Part shown: positions 1-9,978 of the stretch, piece after piece | Layout of the letters: every line of letters starts with the position of its first letter | How positions within the stretch are numbered: position 1 is the first letter of the stretch | From: Verrucomicrobium sp. | Lineage (GTDB): Bacteria; Verrucomicrobiota; Verrucomicrobiia; Limisphaerales; UBA9464 | Length of the DNA: 52,073 nt | Assembly: GCA_021298285.1 (NCBI GenBank) | Contig: JAJTFN010000053.1 | Coordinates: forward strand, 1-52,073 | Direction: 5' to 3' | Notes under the pieces: model-generated | The model's database searches: none | The model's input: only the letters and a program-made list of their open reading frames with translations | Told to the model about the DNA's origin: nothing | Translations under genes and position numbers: made by a program

Positions 1-1
1 G

Positions 2-109
2 GTCGAGGGATCGGCGCCTTCGCAGGTGTTGGTCAGCCTGCTGGACATCGCCGGCCGCAACGGCCTCACCCGCTACCGCATCGGCACCCAACTGCCCAAG
101 AAGCGATGA
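2..109 (+). CDS. tolR: C-terminal end of a TolR/ExbD-family protein (5' truncated)
   Basis: Only the last 35 codons are inside the window. They read as a short alpha/beta tail (SLLDIAGRNGLTRYRIGTQ) of the kind that ends ExbD/TolR periplasmic domains. The stop codon overlaps the start of the following tolA-like gene (ATGA at 106-109), so the two are translationally coupled. TolR with TolQ forms the proton-driven motor that powers TolA in the inner membrane. The assignment rests mainly on the following tolA-tolB-pal order, because too little protein is visible to separate TolR from ExbD by sequence. Confidence 0.6.
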   Translation, partial: VEGSAPSQVLVSLLDIAGRNGLTRYRIGTQLPKKR

Positions 110-1134
110 TCCCGACGAACTCCAGGTACCTGCTGACCTCCGTGGGCATCCACGCCGCGGCCGTGGGATTGCTGGTGTTCGCCCCGGCGCTCTCTTCCCG
201 CACGGTGCCGGATGTCCCGAGCCCGGTGCTCGAGATCCTGCCCGACAACCTTCGCCTGACCGATGGCAACACCATCGGCGGCGGCAACCCCGAGGCACGC
301 CCGCCGAAGGGGGGGGCCCAGCAAACCAGCCCCCAGCCCCCCCCGCCCCAGCCTGAACCTCCCAAGGCGGAGCCTCCGAAGGTGGAGCCTCCCAAGGCCG
401 ACCCCCCCAAGGCGGAACCACCGAAGGTTGAGCCTCAGGCACCGCCGAAGGCGGAGCCACCGCAGCCCCCCAAGAAGACCCTCGCCACCGAGATCCAGCG
501 CAGCCCCCCCAACGTGCCGAAGGCCCAGGACGTGGATCCCGCCCTCGCGACCAAGAAGCAGAAGTCCCCCAAGAGCGATTTCCAGTTGGCGGATGCGCCC
601 AAGAAGCGCTCGAAGAAGGACATCGAGGCCGACCGCCGCGAGGCCGCGGCTGCCGAGGCCGCCGCTTCGGAAGCCCGGGAGGCCCGGGAGGCCAAGGAAC
701 GCCAGGCGCGGGCCGCGGCGGCCCGGGAGGCCTGGAACAAGGCCCAGCAGGCCCGGGCCGATGCGGTCCGAGGCGTCGCCTCCAACCTCGGCAAGAACCT
801 GTCGGGTTCCACCACCATCGAGATGCCGGGGCCAGGGGGAGCCGCCTATGCTCCCTACGGGTCCTACCTCGTGGCCTTCTACAAGCTGCGCTGGAAGAAG
901 CCCACGACGCTGAGCGTCGACCATGGCGAGGTCGAGGCCGAGATCACGGTCCAGCGCAATGGCCGGGTCACGGCCTTCCGGCTGGTCAAGCCGTCGGGCA
1001 TCCGTGCCCTCGACGACTCGGTCCGCGAGGTGCTCGACCGCAACCGCGATCTGCGCCCGCTGCCCGAGGGCACCACCGACCCGGAGCGCCGCATCACCAT
1101 CCGCTTCGACCTCTCGGCGGCGTCGCCGACCTAG
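106..1134 (+). CDS. tolA: TolA/TonB-like energy-transducing envelope protein
   Basis: 342 aa. An N-terminal membrane anchor (residues about 8-29) is followed by a proline/lysine/glutamate stretch (about 65-122) with PPKxE repeats. Next comes an Ala/Glu/Arg-rich helix (about 170-220) and a C-terminal TonB_C-like domain (about 245-340) containing VEAEITVQRNGRVTAF. This is the anchor, rod and periplasmic-domain layout of TolA/TonB. The gene lies between the TolR end and tolB, so TolA is the better name: the protein would link the TolQR motor to Pal and TolB during outer-membrane constriction. The ATG overlaps the upstream stop by four bases. TonB-type proteins share the fold, so the choice of TolA over TonB depends on gene order. 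Confidence 0.8.
   Translation: MIPTNSRYLLTSVGIHAAAVGLLVFAPALSSRTVPDVPSPVLEILPDNLRLTDGNTIGGGNPEARPPKGGAQQTSPQPPPPQPEPPKAEPPKVEPPKADPPKAEPPKVEPQAPPKAEPPQPPKKTLATEIQRSPPNVPKAQDVDPALATKKQKSPKSDFQLADAPKKRSKKDIEADRREAAAAEAAASEAREAREAKERQARAAAAREAWNKAQQARADAVRGVASNLGKNLSGSTTIEMPGPGGAAYAPYGSYLVAFYKLRWKKPTTLSVDHGEVEAEITVQRNGRVTAFRLVKPSGIRALDDSVREVLDRNRDLRPLPEGTTDPERRITIRFDLSAASPT
358..456 (+). repeat. In-frame PPKxE coding repeat in tolA-like gene
   Basis: Five consecutive five-residue units (PPKAE, PPKVE, PPKAD, PPKAE, PPKVE; residues 85-109) are followed by one more after a three-residue break. The DNA copies differ at synonymous positions, so this is an old protein-level repeat that probably forms an extended periplasm-spanning segment. 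Confidence 0.85.
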
Positions 1135-1172
1135 ACACGCACCCTGACCACCCTCCAACGTCACCGACCCAT

Positions 1173-2330
1173 ATGCTCCGTCACCGTCTCCTCAGCCTCG
1201 TCGCGACCCTGGGCCTGTGCCTCGCCGCCTCCGGCGCCGAAGTGGTCGTCAGCGATGTCACCAGCCGTGCCGTTCCGATCCACCTGGAGGGCTTCTCCGG
1301 CGAGGCCAAAAGCGTGCTCGAATTCGACCTCTATGTGGCCGGGTTCGACCTGGTCGGCCCGTCGCAGGCCCAGTACGCGCTCGCCGGCAAGGCGGGGGCG
1401 GCGCTGGCAGGGGTCCTTTCCGACGTCAACAACAAGGCCAACCTGTTCAACCGCACCTACCCGGGCGGCTCGGTCCGTGCCCAGGCGCATGCCCTGGCCG
1501 ACGACGTCGTGCAAGCCGTCACCGGACGCAAGGGGATCTCGCGCACCAAGCTGGTCTTCAAGGTCCAGAAGGAGCGGGTGAGCGAGGTGTACGCCAGCGA
1601 TTTCGACGGCGCCAACCCCGTCCAGTTGACCACCGATGCCAACATCGTCGCCGCGCCGGCCTGGCGGCCCGGGCGCAAGTCCATCGTCTACACGAGCTAC
1701 CGGGCCGGGAATGCCGACATCTACTCGCAGGACCTCACCACGGGCCAGCGCAAGGTGCTGGTCCGGTTCTCCGGGTCCAACATCAGCCCGGCTCCGTCGC
1801 CCGACGGATCCAAGCTGGCCATGATCCTCAGCCGTGCCGGCAGTCCCGACCTCTGGGTGGGCGACGCCGAAGGCGGTAGCCCCCGCAGGCTGACCACCAC
1901 GGCGGCGGACGAATCCTCGCCCTGCTGGTCCCCCGACGGCGGCACGCTCTGCGTCGTCTCCCGGGAAAGCGGGTTCCCCCAGTTGTACACGATCCCGGCC
2001 GGCGGCGGGACGATGCGGAGGCTCACGACGGCGGGTGTGCGCAACACGACCGAGCCCGACTGGTCGCCGGATGGCAAATGGATCGCCTTCACCCGCTCCC
2101 GGGGGGACTACTTCGACATCTGCGTCGTCCCGGCCGGTGGCGGGGATGCCAAGGTGATCACCGAGGGCGAGGATCCGTCCTGGGCCCCGAACTCGCGGAC
2201 GCTGGTCATCGCCCGGCGGACCAGCAAGTTCGGTCCCCGGAAACTGTCGCTGCTTGACTGGCCGACGGGCCACGTCAAGGATGTCGCGCAAGTCGCGGGC
2301 AGCAGTTCCCAGCCCAGCTGGAGCCGGTGA
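1173..2330 (+). CDS. tolB: TolB, periplasmic beta-propeller of the Tol-Pal system
   Basis: 385 aa with an N-terminal signal peptide (about residues 1-22). An amino-terminal TolB domain covers about residues 25-130. It is followed by PD40-type propeller blades marked by repeated SPDG motifs (SPDGSKLAMIL, SPDGGTLCVVS, SPDGKWIAFTR) and a degenerate APNSRTLVI blade. TolB is periplasmic and binds Pal and TolA. The length is slightly below the usual 400-430 aa but all blades appear present. It starts 38 bases after the tolA-like gene and is probably co-transcribed with it and with pal. Confidence 0.95.
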   Translation: MLRHRLLSLVATLGLCLAASGAEVVVSDVTSRAVPIHLEGFSGEAKSVLEFDLYVAGFDLVGPSQAQYALAGKAGAALAGVLSDVNNKANLFNRTYPGGSVRAQAHALADDVVQAVTGRKGISRTKLVFKVQKERVSEVYASDFDGANPVQLTTDANIVAAPAWRPGRKSIVYTSYRAGNADIYSQDLTTGQRKVLVRFSGSNISPAPSPDGSKLAMILSRAGSPDLWVGDAEGGSPRRLTTTAADESSPCWSPDGGTLCVVSRESGFPQLYTIPAGGGTMRRLTTAGVRNTTEPDWSPDGKWIAFTRSRGDYFDICVVPAGGGDAKVITEGEDPSWAPNSRTLVIARRTSKFGPRKLSLLDWPTGHVKDVAQVAGSSSQPSWSR

Positions 2331-2411
2331 TCCGTCGACCCGACCTGCTACCGCCCACCCTCGAATTTCAACAAGTCAGCCGCCCTCAACATCGTCGCTC
2401 CCCACACGCCA

Positions 2412-3062
2412 ATGAAGCCGTTCTCCAAACTGGGTACCCTAGCCCTCGTGGCGATCCTCGCCCTTTCTGCCGGATGCAAGAAGGGCCAGAAGAACTACAC
2501 GCCGCTGCCGGGTTATTCGGGCACCCCGGGAGCGTCCTCGGGCGTGGGCAGGGGGCAGCCGATCCTTCCCCCGGCCCGTCCGTTGAACCCGGATGGTGCG
2601 GGTTCCGGTGGCGCCGATGCGGTCAATCGGGTGGACAATCCCGATGGTCCCGGTGGCCAGCCGTCCCGCGAGGAGATCGAAGGCATGATTGCCAACCGGG
2701 AGCAGTTCAAGGCCAACACGGTGTACTTCGACTACGACAAGTCCGTGGTGAAGGCTGACGGCAAGGCCAATATCCAGGCCGTGGCCACCTACCTGAAGGC
2801 CCACTCCGACAACAAGGTGGCCATCGAAGGGCACTGCGATGAGCGGGGAACCGAGGAATACAATCGGGCGCTCGGTGAGCGGCGTGCCCTCTCGGCCCGC
2901 GATGCGTTGATCGCCCTGGGCATCGGTCCGGACCGCGTGGTCACCCGCAGCTTCGGCGAGGACAAGCCGGCTGAACTCGGTCACGACGAGGCCGCGTGGA
3001 GCAAGAATCGGCGCGGTGAGTTCATCCTGCTGACGCCCCCGGGTGCCGGTGCGCTGCGCTGA
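2412..3062 (+). CDS. pal: Pal, peptidoglycan-associated OmpA-like lipoprotein
   Basis: 216 aa. The signal peptide ends in lipobox LSAGC, with Cys22 as the lipidated residue. A low-complexity Gly/Pro linker follows, then an OmpA-like peptidoglycan-binding domain from about residue 95 with VYFDYDKSVV, the conserved EGHCDERGT, and RALSARDAL. Pal anchors the outer membrane to peptidoglycan and is the last gene of the Tol-Pal cluster. A strong terminator follows 45 bases after the stop. Alternative OmpA-family lipoproteins share the domain, but position after tolB and overall size support Pal. Confidence 0.95.
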   Translation: MKPFSKLGTLALVAILALSAGCKKGQKNYTPLPGYSGTPGASSGVGRGQPILPPARPLNPDGAGSGGADAVNRVDNPDGPGGQPSREEIEGMIANREQFKANTVYFDYDKSVVKADGKANIQAVATYLKAHSDNKVAIEGHCDERGTEEYNRALGERRALSARDALIALGIGPDRVVTRSFGEDKPAELGHDEAAWSKNRRGEFILLTPPGAGALR

Positions 3063-3107
3063 GGGAGCCAACCCCCAAGGCCGACGATCCACCCCGTCGA
3101 TCATCCT

Positions 3108-3144
3108 CAACAAAAACCCCGCCACTTGGCGGGGTTTTTTGTTG
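3108..3144 (+). terminator. Rho-independent terminator after pal, probably bidirectional
   Basis: A stem of about 16 base pairs (3108-3123 with 3128-3144, one bulged T) has a four-base ACTT loop. Its core is CCCCGCC/GGCGGGG, flanked by A5 on the left and T6 on the right. This gives a U-tract on either strand, so it can stop pal transcripts and also read-through from aceE. Confidence 0.92.
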
Positions 3145-3212
3145 GTTTTCAGTGGGTGAGCCAATGCTCGGTCCACCGAGTCCTGATGCGCCGAGGGAAG
3201 GGGCCATTGGCC

Positions 3213-3247
3213 CTGATCGCGGGACGCTGATCGTGGGGCCCTGATCG
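3213..3247. repeat. Three CTGATCG motifs at 14-base spacing
   Basis: CTGATCG occurs at 3213, 3227 and 3241, each followed by a G-rich stretch, giving three imperfect 14-base units. A related CTGATG lies at 3183. The array sits between the pal terminator and the aceE stop and is noncoding in any gene I accept. Its role is unknown. Confidence 0.6.
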
Positions 3248-3252
3248 GGGAA

Positions 3253-3277
3253 CCCGGAGGGGGAAAGCTCCTCCGGG
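3253..3277 (-). terminator. Hairpin downstream of aceE
   Basis: A perfect 8-base-pair stem (CCCGGAGG with CCTCCGGG) and nine-base loop lie 13 bases beyond the aceE stop. No U-tract follows on the minus strand, so it may be a weak terminator or an mRNA 3'-end stabiliser. The pal terminator just beyond it could complete termination. Confidence 0.5.
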
Positions 3278-3290
3278 CTCGCCACGCGCC

Positions 3291-6047
3291 TCAGACGCAG
3301 GCCCCGAAGCGCTTCTCCGGATCGACCCCGAGCTTGCGGATGGCCTCGGCGACCGCACTCATCGGCAACGCGCCCTTCGAGGCCAGTTGGTGGAGGCAGG
3401 CGATCGCCGTGCACTCCCCATCGATTTCGAAGAACCGCCGCAGCACGGGCCGGACTTCGCTGCGCCCGAACCCGTCGCAGCCGAGGGTCATCAGCCCGCC
3501 GGGGATCCACGGCGCGATCTGGTCGGCCACGAGCTTGAGGTTGTCGCTCACGGCGATCCAGGGGCCCGTCTCGCCGGCGACCGTCCGCTCGAGGTAGCTG
3601 GTCCGCGGCGTCTCGGTGGGGTGCAGCATGTTCCAGCGCTTGGCCGCCTGGGCCTCGGATCGCAGCCGCTTGAAGCTCGTCACGCTCCAGACGTCGGCGC
3701 TCACCCCGAAGCCCTCGAGCAGCTCCTGCGCCTTCAGGGCCTGCTGCAGGATGGCTCCGGAGCCGAGCAACTGGACCTTGTGCGGCAGGCCCTCCTTGCC
3801 GGGCTTGAACTTGTACATGCCGTTGAGGATGCCCTCGACCACGCCCGGATCCTTCGGGATGGGCGGGTGGGCGTAGTCCTCGTTGTGGACCGAGACGTAG
3901 TAGAAGACGTCCTCGCCCTCGGCGTACATGCGCTTGAGGCCGTCACAGACGATCACCGCCAGCTCATAGCCGAAGGCCGGCTCGTAGGCGTACAGGTTGG
4001 GCACCGAGGCGGCGATGAGGTGGCTGTGGGCGTCCTGGTGCTGCAGGCCCTCGCCGTTGAGGGTGGTGCGGCCGGAGGTCGCCCCGACCAGGAAGCCGCG
4101 GCAGCGTGAGTCGCCGGCCAGCCAGACCTGGTCGCCCACCCGCTGGAACCCGAACATCGAGTAGTAGATGTAGAACGGGATGGTCGGCACGCCGTAGGTC
4201 ACGTTGGCCGTGCCTGCGGCGATGAAGTCGGCCATCGAGCCCGCCTCGTTGATGCCCTCCTCGAGCAGTTGGCCGTCCTTCTTCTCGATGTAGGGCGTGT
4301 TGGCGTTGTCCTCGGTCTTGGTGCCGGGGTTGTAGAGCTGGCCCCGCGAGCTGTAGATGCCCACCTGGCCGAACAGGCCCTCCATGCCGAAGGTGCGCGC
4401 CTCGTCGGGCACGATGGGAACGATGAACTTGCCGATGTTCTTGTCGCGGAGCAGGGAGCCCAGCAGCAGCACGTAGGCCTTGGTCGTCGAGGCCGAGGAG
4501 AGTGCCGTGGCCTGGACCACGTTGCGCAGGCTGTCGTCGGTGTGGGATGGCGTGACCAGCTTCTGGGCGCGGTCCACGCGCACCGGGTTGAAGCCGTGGA
4601 GGGCCTTGCGCCGCTCGAGCAGGTACTGGATCTCGGCGCTGTCCTGGGGCGGGCGGTAGAAGGGCAGCTCGGCGATCACCTCGTCCTCGAGCGGGATCGA
4701 GAAGCGCTCCCGGAAATGACGGATGTCCCGCTCGGCCAGCTTCTTGAGCCCGTGCGTGGGGTTCTTGCCCTCGCCGGCCTCGCCCGTGCCGTAGCCCTTG
4801 ACGGTCTTGGCCAGGATCACCGTGGGCCGTCCGTTGCGCTGGGTGGCCTTGAGGTAGGCGGCGTAGACCTTGCGCGGATCGTGGCCGCCCCGGGTCAGCT
4901 TCTTGAGCTGCGCGTCCGTCAGGTGGCTGACCAGGTCGAGCAGCTCGGGGTACTTGCCGAAGAACTGCCTGCGGATGTAGGCGCCGCTCTCGACCACGTA
5001 CTGCTGGTACTCGCCGTCGACCACCTCGTCCATGCGTCGGGCCAGGAGGCCGGTCTTGTCGCGGGCGAGCAGTTCATCCCAGTCGCTGCCCCAGACCACC
5101 TTGATGACATTCCAGCCGGCCCCGCGGAACTGGCCCTCGAGGTCCTGGATGATCTTGCCGTTGCCGCGCACCGGGCCGTCGAGGCGCTGGAGGTTGCAGT
5201 TGATGACCCAGACGAGGTTGTCCAGGTGCTCGCGGCCGGCCATCCCGATGGCGCCATGGGTTTCCGGTTCGTCGGACTCGCCGTCGCCGATGAAGGCCCA
5301 GACCATCGGGTCGTGGTCCTGCGGCACCAGCTTGCGGGCCTGCAGGTAGCGGCTGAAGCGGGCCTGGTAGATGGAGTGGATCGGTCCGAGACCCATCGAG
5401 ACGGTCGGGAAGATCCAGAAGTCCGGCATCAGGAACGGATGCGGGTAGGAGCTGAGGCCCGGGTGGTCCTGCAGTTCCTGGCGGAAGTTCTTCAGGTGCT
5501 GGTCGTTGAGCCGGTACTCGAGGTAGGCCCGGGCGTAGTTGCCCGGGGACGCATGCCCCTGGAAATAGATCATGTCGGCCGTCTTGCCGTCGGCGCCGCC
5601 GCGGAAGAAGTGGTTGAACCCGACCTCGTAGAGGGTGGCCAGCGAGGCGAAGGTGGCGATGTGTCCGCCGACATTGGTCGTCTTGTTGGCCTTGGCCACC
5701 ATGGCCATGGCGTTCCAGCGCACATGGGCGCGGATGAGCCGCTCCATCTCGAGATCGCCCGGGTATTCGGGCTGCTCCTCCGGCGGGATGGTGTTGAGGT
5801 AGGGGGTCGAGGTGACGTCCGGGAGGTCGAGCCCGCCGGCGCGAAGGCGCTCGACGACGCCAGCCACCAGACCGCGGGCCTCCTGCGGCGACTTGCCGTC
5901 GAGCACCAGTCGAAGCAACTCCTCCACCGTGGCGCGATGCCGGTCGGAGGGCTGGGTCAGGACGGGCAGGGTGCGACCCGCCGAGGTGCTCCCGGCGCGC
6001 CCATTGAGGGAGGCGGCCGGACCGTGGTTGGAACCGGAGGTATTCAA
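3291..6047 (-). CDS. aceE: Pyruvate dehydrogenase E1 component, homodimeric type
   Basis: About 918 aa, close to the usual 880-900 aa of AceE. It decarboxylates pyruvate with thiamine diphosphate and passes the acetyl group to E2 lipoate. Diagnostic segments include YLNTIPPEEQPEYPGD, GGHIATFAS, YFQGHASPGNYARA, the thiamine-diphosphate motif GDGESDEPE, INCNLQRLDGPV, and DEARTFGMEGLF in the transketolase pyrimidine domain. The start is uncertain: TTG at 6047 is used here, another in-frame TTG at 6131 adds residues that look noncoding, and GTG at 5937 would also keep the conserved region. serS is 63-147 bases upstream on the same strand. No E2 or E3 gene is in view. Confidence 0.95.
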   Translation of the reverse strand: MNTSGSNHGPAASLNGRAGSTSAGRTLPVLTQPSDRHRATVEELLRLVLDGKSPQEARGLVAGVVERLRAGGLDLPDVTSTPYLNTIPPEEQPEYPGDLEMERLIRAHVRWNAMAMVAKANKTTNVGGHIATFASLATLYEVGFNHFFRGGADGKTADMIYFQGHASPGNYARAYLEYRLNDQHLKNFRQELQDHPGLSSYPHPFLMPDFWIFPTVSMGLGPIHSIYQARFSRYLQARKLVPQDHDPMVWAFIGDGESDEPETHGAIGMAGREHLDNLVWVINCNLQRLDGPVRGNGKIIQDLEGQFRGAGWNVIKVVWGSDWDELLARDKTGLLARRMDEVVDGEYQQYVVESGAYIRRQFFGKYPELLDLVSHLTDAQLKKLTRGGHDPRKVYAAYLKATQRNGRPTVILAKTVKGYGTGEAGEGKNPTHGLKKLAERDIRHFRERFSIPLEDEVIAELPFYRPPQDSAEIQYLLERRKALHGFNPVRVDRAQKLVTPSHTDDSLRNVVQATALSSASTTKAYVLLLGSLLRDKNIGKFIVPIVPDEARTFGMEGLFGQVGIYSSRGQLYNPGTKTEDNANTPYIEKKDGQLLEEGINEAGSMADFIAAGTANVTYGVPTIPFYIYYSMFGFQRVGDQVWLAGDSRCRGFLVGATSGRTTLNGEGLQHQDAHSHLIAASVPNLYAYEPAFGYELAVIVCDGLKRMYAEGEDVFYYVSVHNEDYAHPPIPKDPGVVEGILNGMYKFKPGKEGLPHKVQLLGSGAILQQALKAQELLEGFGVSADVWSVTSFKRLRSEAQAAKRWNMLHPTETPRTSYLERTVAGETGPWIAVSDNLKLVADQIAPWIPGGLMTLGCDGFGRSEVRPVLRRFFEIDGECTAIACLHQLASKGALPMSAVAEAIRKLGVDPEKRFGACV

Positions 6048-6194
6048 GACTCGAGTCCGGGGTGGAGATCCCGGAGGGGCGAAAGGTATTCGATTGGCCC
6101 CGACTGCCAAGTGCGGGGTTGGGCGTTTCAAGCGGTCGAATCCAGAGAAGAAGCCGAAGCGTCCGCCCGCGGACCGTCCCCAAGCTGTCCGCGT

Positions 6195-7505
6195 TCAGGC
6201 GGGCACCGGAATGATGTCGGTCCCGAGGTGGGGGCGCAGGGCCTCGGGCACCCGGATGCTGCCGTCGGCCTGCTGATGGGTTTCCACCAGGGCGACGAAG
6301 AGGCGTGCCAGCGCGGTGCCGGACCCGTTGAGCAGGTGAGGGAAGAGGTTCTGACCGTCCGACTCCCGCTTGAACCGGAGGTTCATCCGCCGGGACTGGT
6401 AATCCTCGCAGTTCGAGCAGCTGGAGACCTCGAGGAAGGTGCCCTGACCGGGCGCCCAGACCTCGATGTCGTAGGTCTTGGCCGAGGCGAAGCCCATGTC
6501 GCCGGTGCAGAGGTTGATCACCCGGTAGTGCAGCCCGAGCCGCTGCAGGACCGTCTCGGCGTTCTGGACCATCTTCTCGAGTTCCTCATAGCCCTGGTCG
6601 GGGTGGACGACCTTGATGAGCTCGACCTTGTCGAACTGGTGCACCCGGATCATCCCCCGGGTGCCGAGGCCGGCCGCCCCCGCCTCGGCCCGGAAACAGG
6701 GCGAGTAGGCGCAATAGCGCACCGGCAACTGCTTCTCGGGCAGGATCTCCTCCCGGTGGATGTTGGCCACCGGGGCCTCGGCCGTGGGCAGCAGGTAGAG
6801 TTTGCCCATCGTCGACGCGTCGAGGCCCTCCTGAACGGCGTAGGCCTGGTCCCGGAACTTCGGGAACTGCCCCACGCCGACCATGCAGTGTTCGCCGATG
6901 ATGTACGGCGGGGCGACTTCGGTGTAGCCGTGCTCGCGCAGGTGCAGGTCGAGCAGGAAGTTGATCAACGCCCGCTCGAGGCGCGCTCCCCAGCCCGTGT
7001 AGAGCAGGAAGCCCGATCCGCTCAGCTTGGCCCCCCGGGCGAAGTCGATGAGCCGGAGCTTCTCGCACAATTCCACGTGGTTGAGAGGCTTGAAGTCGAA
7101 GGCGGCCTTCTGGCCGTGCACGCGGATTTCGGGATTGTCGGCCGCGTCCTTGCCGGGCGCCACGCTGGCATGGGGCAGGTTGGGGATCATCAGCAGCAGG
7201 GCGTCGCGGGCCGCCTCGGCCTGGGCCGCGGCCTTGTCGAGTTCGGCGATCCGGTCGCCGAGGGCGCGCACCTCGGCCTTCTTGGCCTCGGCCTCGTCCA
7301 GCCGCTTCTGTCCGATGAGCGCGCCGATCTCCTTCGAGGCGCTGTTGCGCCGGGCCTTCAGTTGTTCGGCCTCCGCCAAGGCCGAACGGCGGGATTCGTC
7401 CAGGGCCAGCACCTCGGTGACCTTCGCCTCGTCACCGGCATTCCGCGTGGCCAACCGCTCCCGGACGAAGTCGGTCCGTTCGCGCAGCAACTTCATGTCG
7501 AGCAT
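6195..7505 (-). CDS. serS: Seryl-tRNA synthetase
   Basis: 436 aa, normal length. It charges tRNA-Ser. The N-terminal coiled-coil tRNA-binding arm covers about residues 1-110 (MLDMKLLRERTDFVRERL onward). The class II catalytic core follows, with the serine-binding TAEAPVANIHREE, motif 2 around FRAEAGAAGLGTRG and motif 3 LNGSGTALARLFVALVE. The start is an ATG at 7505. It reads divergently from the small membrane-protein gene at 7638 and toward aceE. Confidence 0.97.
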   Translation of the reverse strand: MLDMKLLRERTDFVRERLATRNAGDEAKVTEVLALDESRRSALAEAEQLKARRNSASKEIGALIGQKRLDEAEAKKAEVRALGDRIAELDKAAAQAEAARDALLLMIPNLPHASVAPGKDAADNPEIRVHGQKAAFDFKPLNHVELCEKLRLIDFARGAKLSGSGFLLYTGWGARLERALINFLLDLHLREHGYTEVAPPYIIGEHCMVGVGQFPKFRDQAYAVQEGLDASTMGKLYLLPTAEAPVANIHREEILPEKQLPVRYCAYSPCFRAEAGAAGLGTRGMIRVHQFDKVELIKVVHPDQGYEELEKMVQNAETVLQRLGLHYRVINLCTGDMGFASAKTYDIEVWAPGQGTFLEVSSCSNCEDYQSRRMNLRFKRESDGQNLFPHLLNGSGTALARLFVALVETHQQADGSIRVPEALRPHLGTDIIPVPA

Positions 7506-7511
7506 GGGAGG

Positions 7512-7541
7512 ACTCTAGGGAAGACCGGCGGGAAAGGAGAA
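7512..7541 (-). promoter_or_regulatory. Candidate serS promoter with start-proximal -10
   Basis: On the minus strand TAGAGT (7512-7517, four of six consensus bases) lies six bases before the serS ATG, with TTCTCC 18 bases upstream as a weak -35. Transcription would start at or next to the ATG. The same geometry recurs before mutM, ftsK and the GT2 gene. Confidence 0.35.
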
Positions 7542-7637
7542 ACGAAAACCGGGTCGGCTCGCGGGGAATGCCCCGCCAGCGGTTCCAATTCCGGGCTTGC
7601 GTCCGAGGCCTGCTTGGCGGTGGCTTTTGGCCTTGCC

Positions 7638-7889
7638 ATGGACAAGGAACCGTCGCCCCTGCCGGCAGCGCCTCCGCCGCTGGTCAACGTCCCGTCCGAC
7701 CGACGTCGTCGTCCCGGCCGGATCCGCCGCGCCAAGCGTTGGTTCAACAAGATCCCCGACCGTCTGGCCGAGCGGAAGCTCAACGCCTACCAGGTGGTGG
7801 TCATGGTGGCGGTGTGTTACGTGGTCTACCGGTTCGTCATCCCGATGTTCGATCGGGACCTCGGCGGCGGTGGCGGTGGTGAAGGCTGA
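7638..7889 (+). CDS. Small single-pass membrane protein, function unknown
   Basis: 83 aa. A proline-rich start and a strongly basic stretch ([14 protein letters not shown]) precede one predicted membrane helix near the C terminus (about residues 54-73, [16 protein letters not shown]). The protein ends in a short Gly-rich tail. Codon use is like that of the neighbours, with G/C in most third positions, which supports a real gene. The basic segment before the helix favours an inside N terminus. It lies between divergent serS and argG. I recognise no family. Confidence 0.55.
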   Translation: MDKEPSPLPAAPPPLVNVPSDRRRRPGRIRRAKRWFNKIPDRLAERKLNAYQVVVMVAVCYVVYRFVIPMFDRDLGGGGGGEG

Positions 7890-8005
7890 GTCCATCATGG
7901 CGCCTGCCGGCCCTTGGCCGGTGTTGTCGGCGCGTGCTCGGTTTGCCGTGGTTTTGGTCTTCCCACTCCCGGTGGCCTCGCGTTCACTCCCCTGTCTTTT
8001 TCGAC

Positions 8006-9176
<1,171 letters not shown>

Positions 9177-9186
<10 letters not shown>

Positions 9187-9842
9187 CCTCTGGAAGGCTC
9201 CCCCGGGGCGTTTCCTCCCGGGGACCAATCCGAGGGGGTGTTCCAGTTGACCAGGGCATGGGGGTCTCCCGGGGGCGCTTCCCAGGGGACCATCCATCCG
9301 GCCTCAAGGCCTCGGCGGCAGAACTCCTGCACCGAGCCCTTGGGGTTTTCAGGCGGGCGCTCGAGATGGGCCCGGGCGACGGCCCAGGACCGGTTCGGAT
9401 AAATCGCCGCCAACGGTTCCAGTCGGTCGCCATGCAACGCCACGCATCCCGACCCGGGGCGGATCGCGGCGATCAGGCGCCGCAGCCAACCAGCCGACAT
9501 CCCGGGCAGATCGACGGCGAGGACGAGTGTCCAACCGTCGTCCGGGTCCGGACGCAGGCCCCTGGCCCATCGGAGTCCGCGTTCCACGCCGGCCAACGGG
9601 CCCAGGCCGGGGTGAAGATCGCGCAGCAGGGGGATCTCCGCAGGGGTGCAGGGCAGGGGATCGCGATCCTCCGGTCCGGCCGCGATGGCGATGTTCCGGA
9701 GGCCCGCCTCGGTGAGCAGCCCAAGCTGCCTCAGGAGCAGCGGTTTCCCGCCGACCTCGAGCCAGGCCTTGTCGCGGCCCATCCGCAGCGAGCGTCCACC
9801 GGCGAGGACCACGCCGCCGAGTTGCTCCGGTGCCTGTGACAC
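9177..9842 (-). CDS. mobA: Molybdenum cofactor guanylyltransferase (MobA-like)
   Basis: 221 aa, GTG start. It belongs to the NTP-transferase fold. The N-terminal [22 protein letters not shown] matches the nucleotide-binding signature LAGGxSxRMGxDKA, and LAVDLPGMS supplies the metal-binding Asp region. MobA attaches GMP to molybdopterin to form the guanine dinucleotide cofactor. The C terminus overlaps the end of argG by ten bases, tail to tail. No other molybdenum genes are in the window. A related nucleotidyltransferase of another pathway is possible but less likely given the motif. Confidence 0.85.
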
Positions 9843-9978
9843 CCCGGGAGGCTTTCCCCGATCGCGGCCCTTGTCACCCGGGCTTCTCGCTTCGCCGACG
9901 GGTTTTTCCCCGAGTGCCTAACCTCGGGCTCGACGAAGCTCCTTGCCCCGGGACCGCGGTCGGGGGTTTCCTCCGCCC

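Noticed and set aside
331-480. Repetitive Pro-rich DNA as a possible CRISPR or satellite repeat
   Set aside because: The units are in frame, vary at synonymous sites and encode PPKxE repeats of a periplasmic rod; there are no spacers.
73-1164. Long open frame on the minus strand opposite the tolA-like gene
   Set aside because: It is antisense to a clear TolA/TonB-like protein, has Gly/Arg/Leu-rich sequence without domains, and is expected by chance in GC-rich DNA.
4269-7889. Very long plus-strand open frame opposite aceE and serS
   Set aside because: It mirrors two strongly conserved genes on the other strand. Only its last 84 codons, from 7638, look like a real gene.
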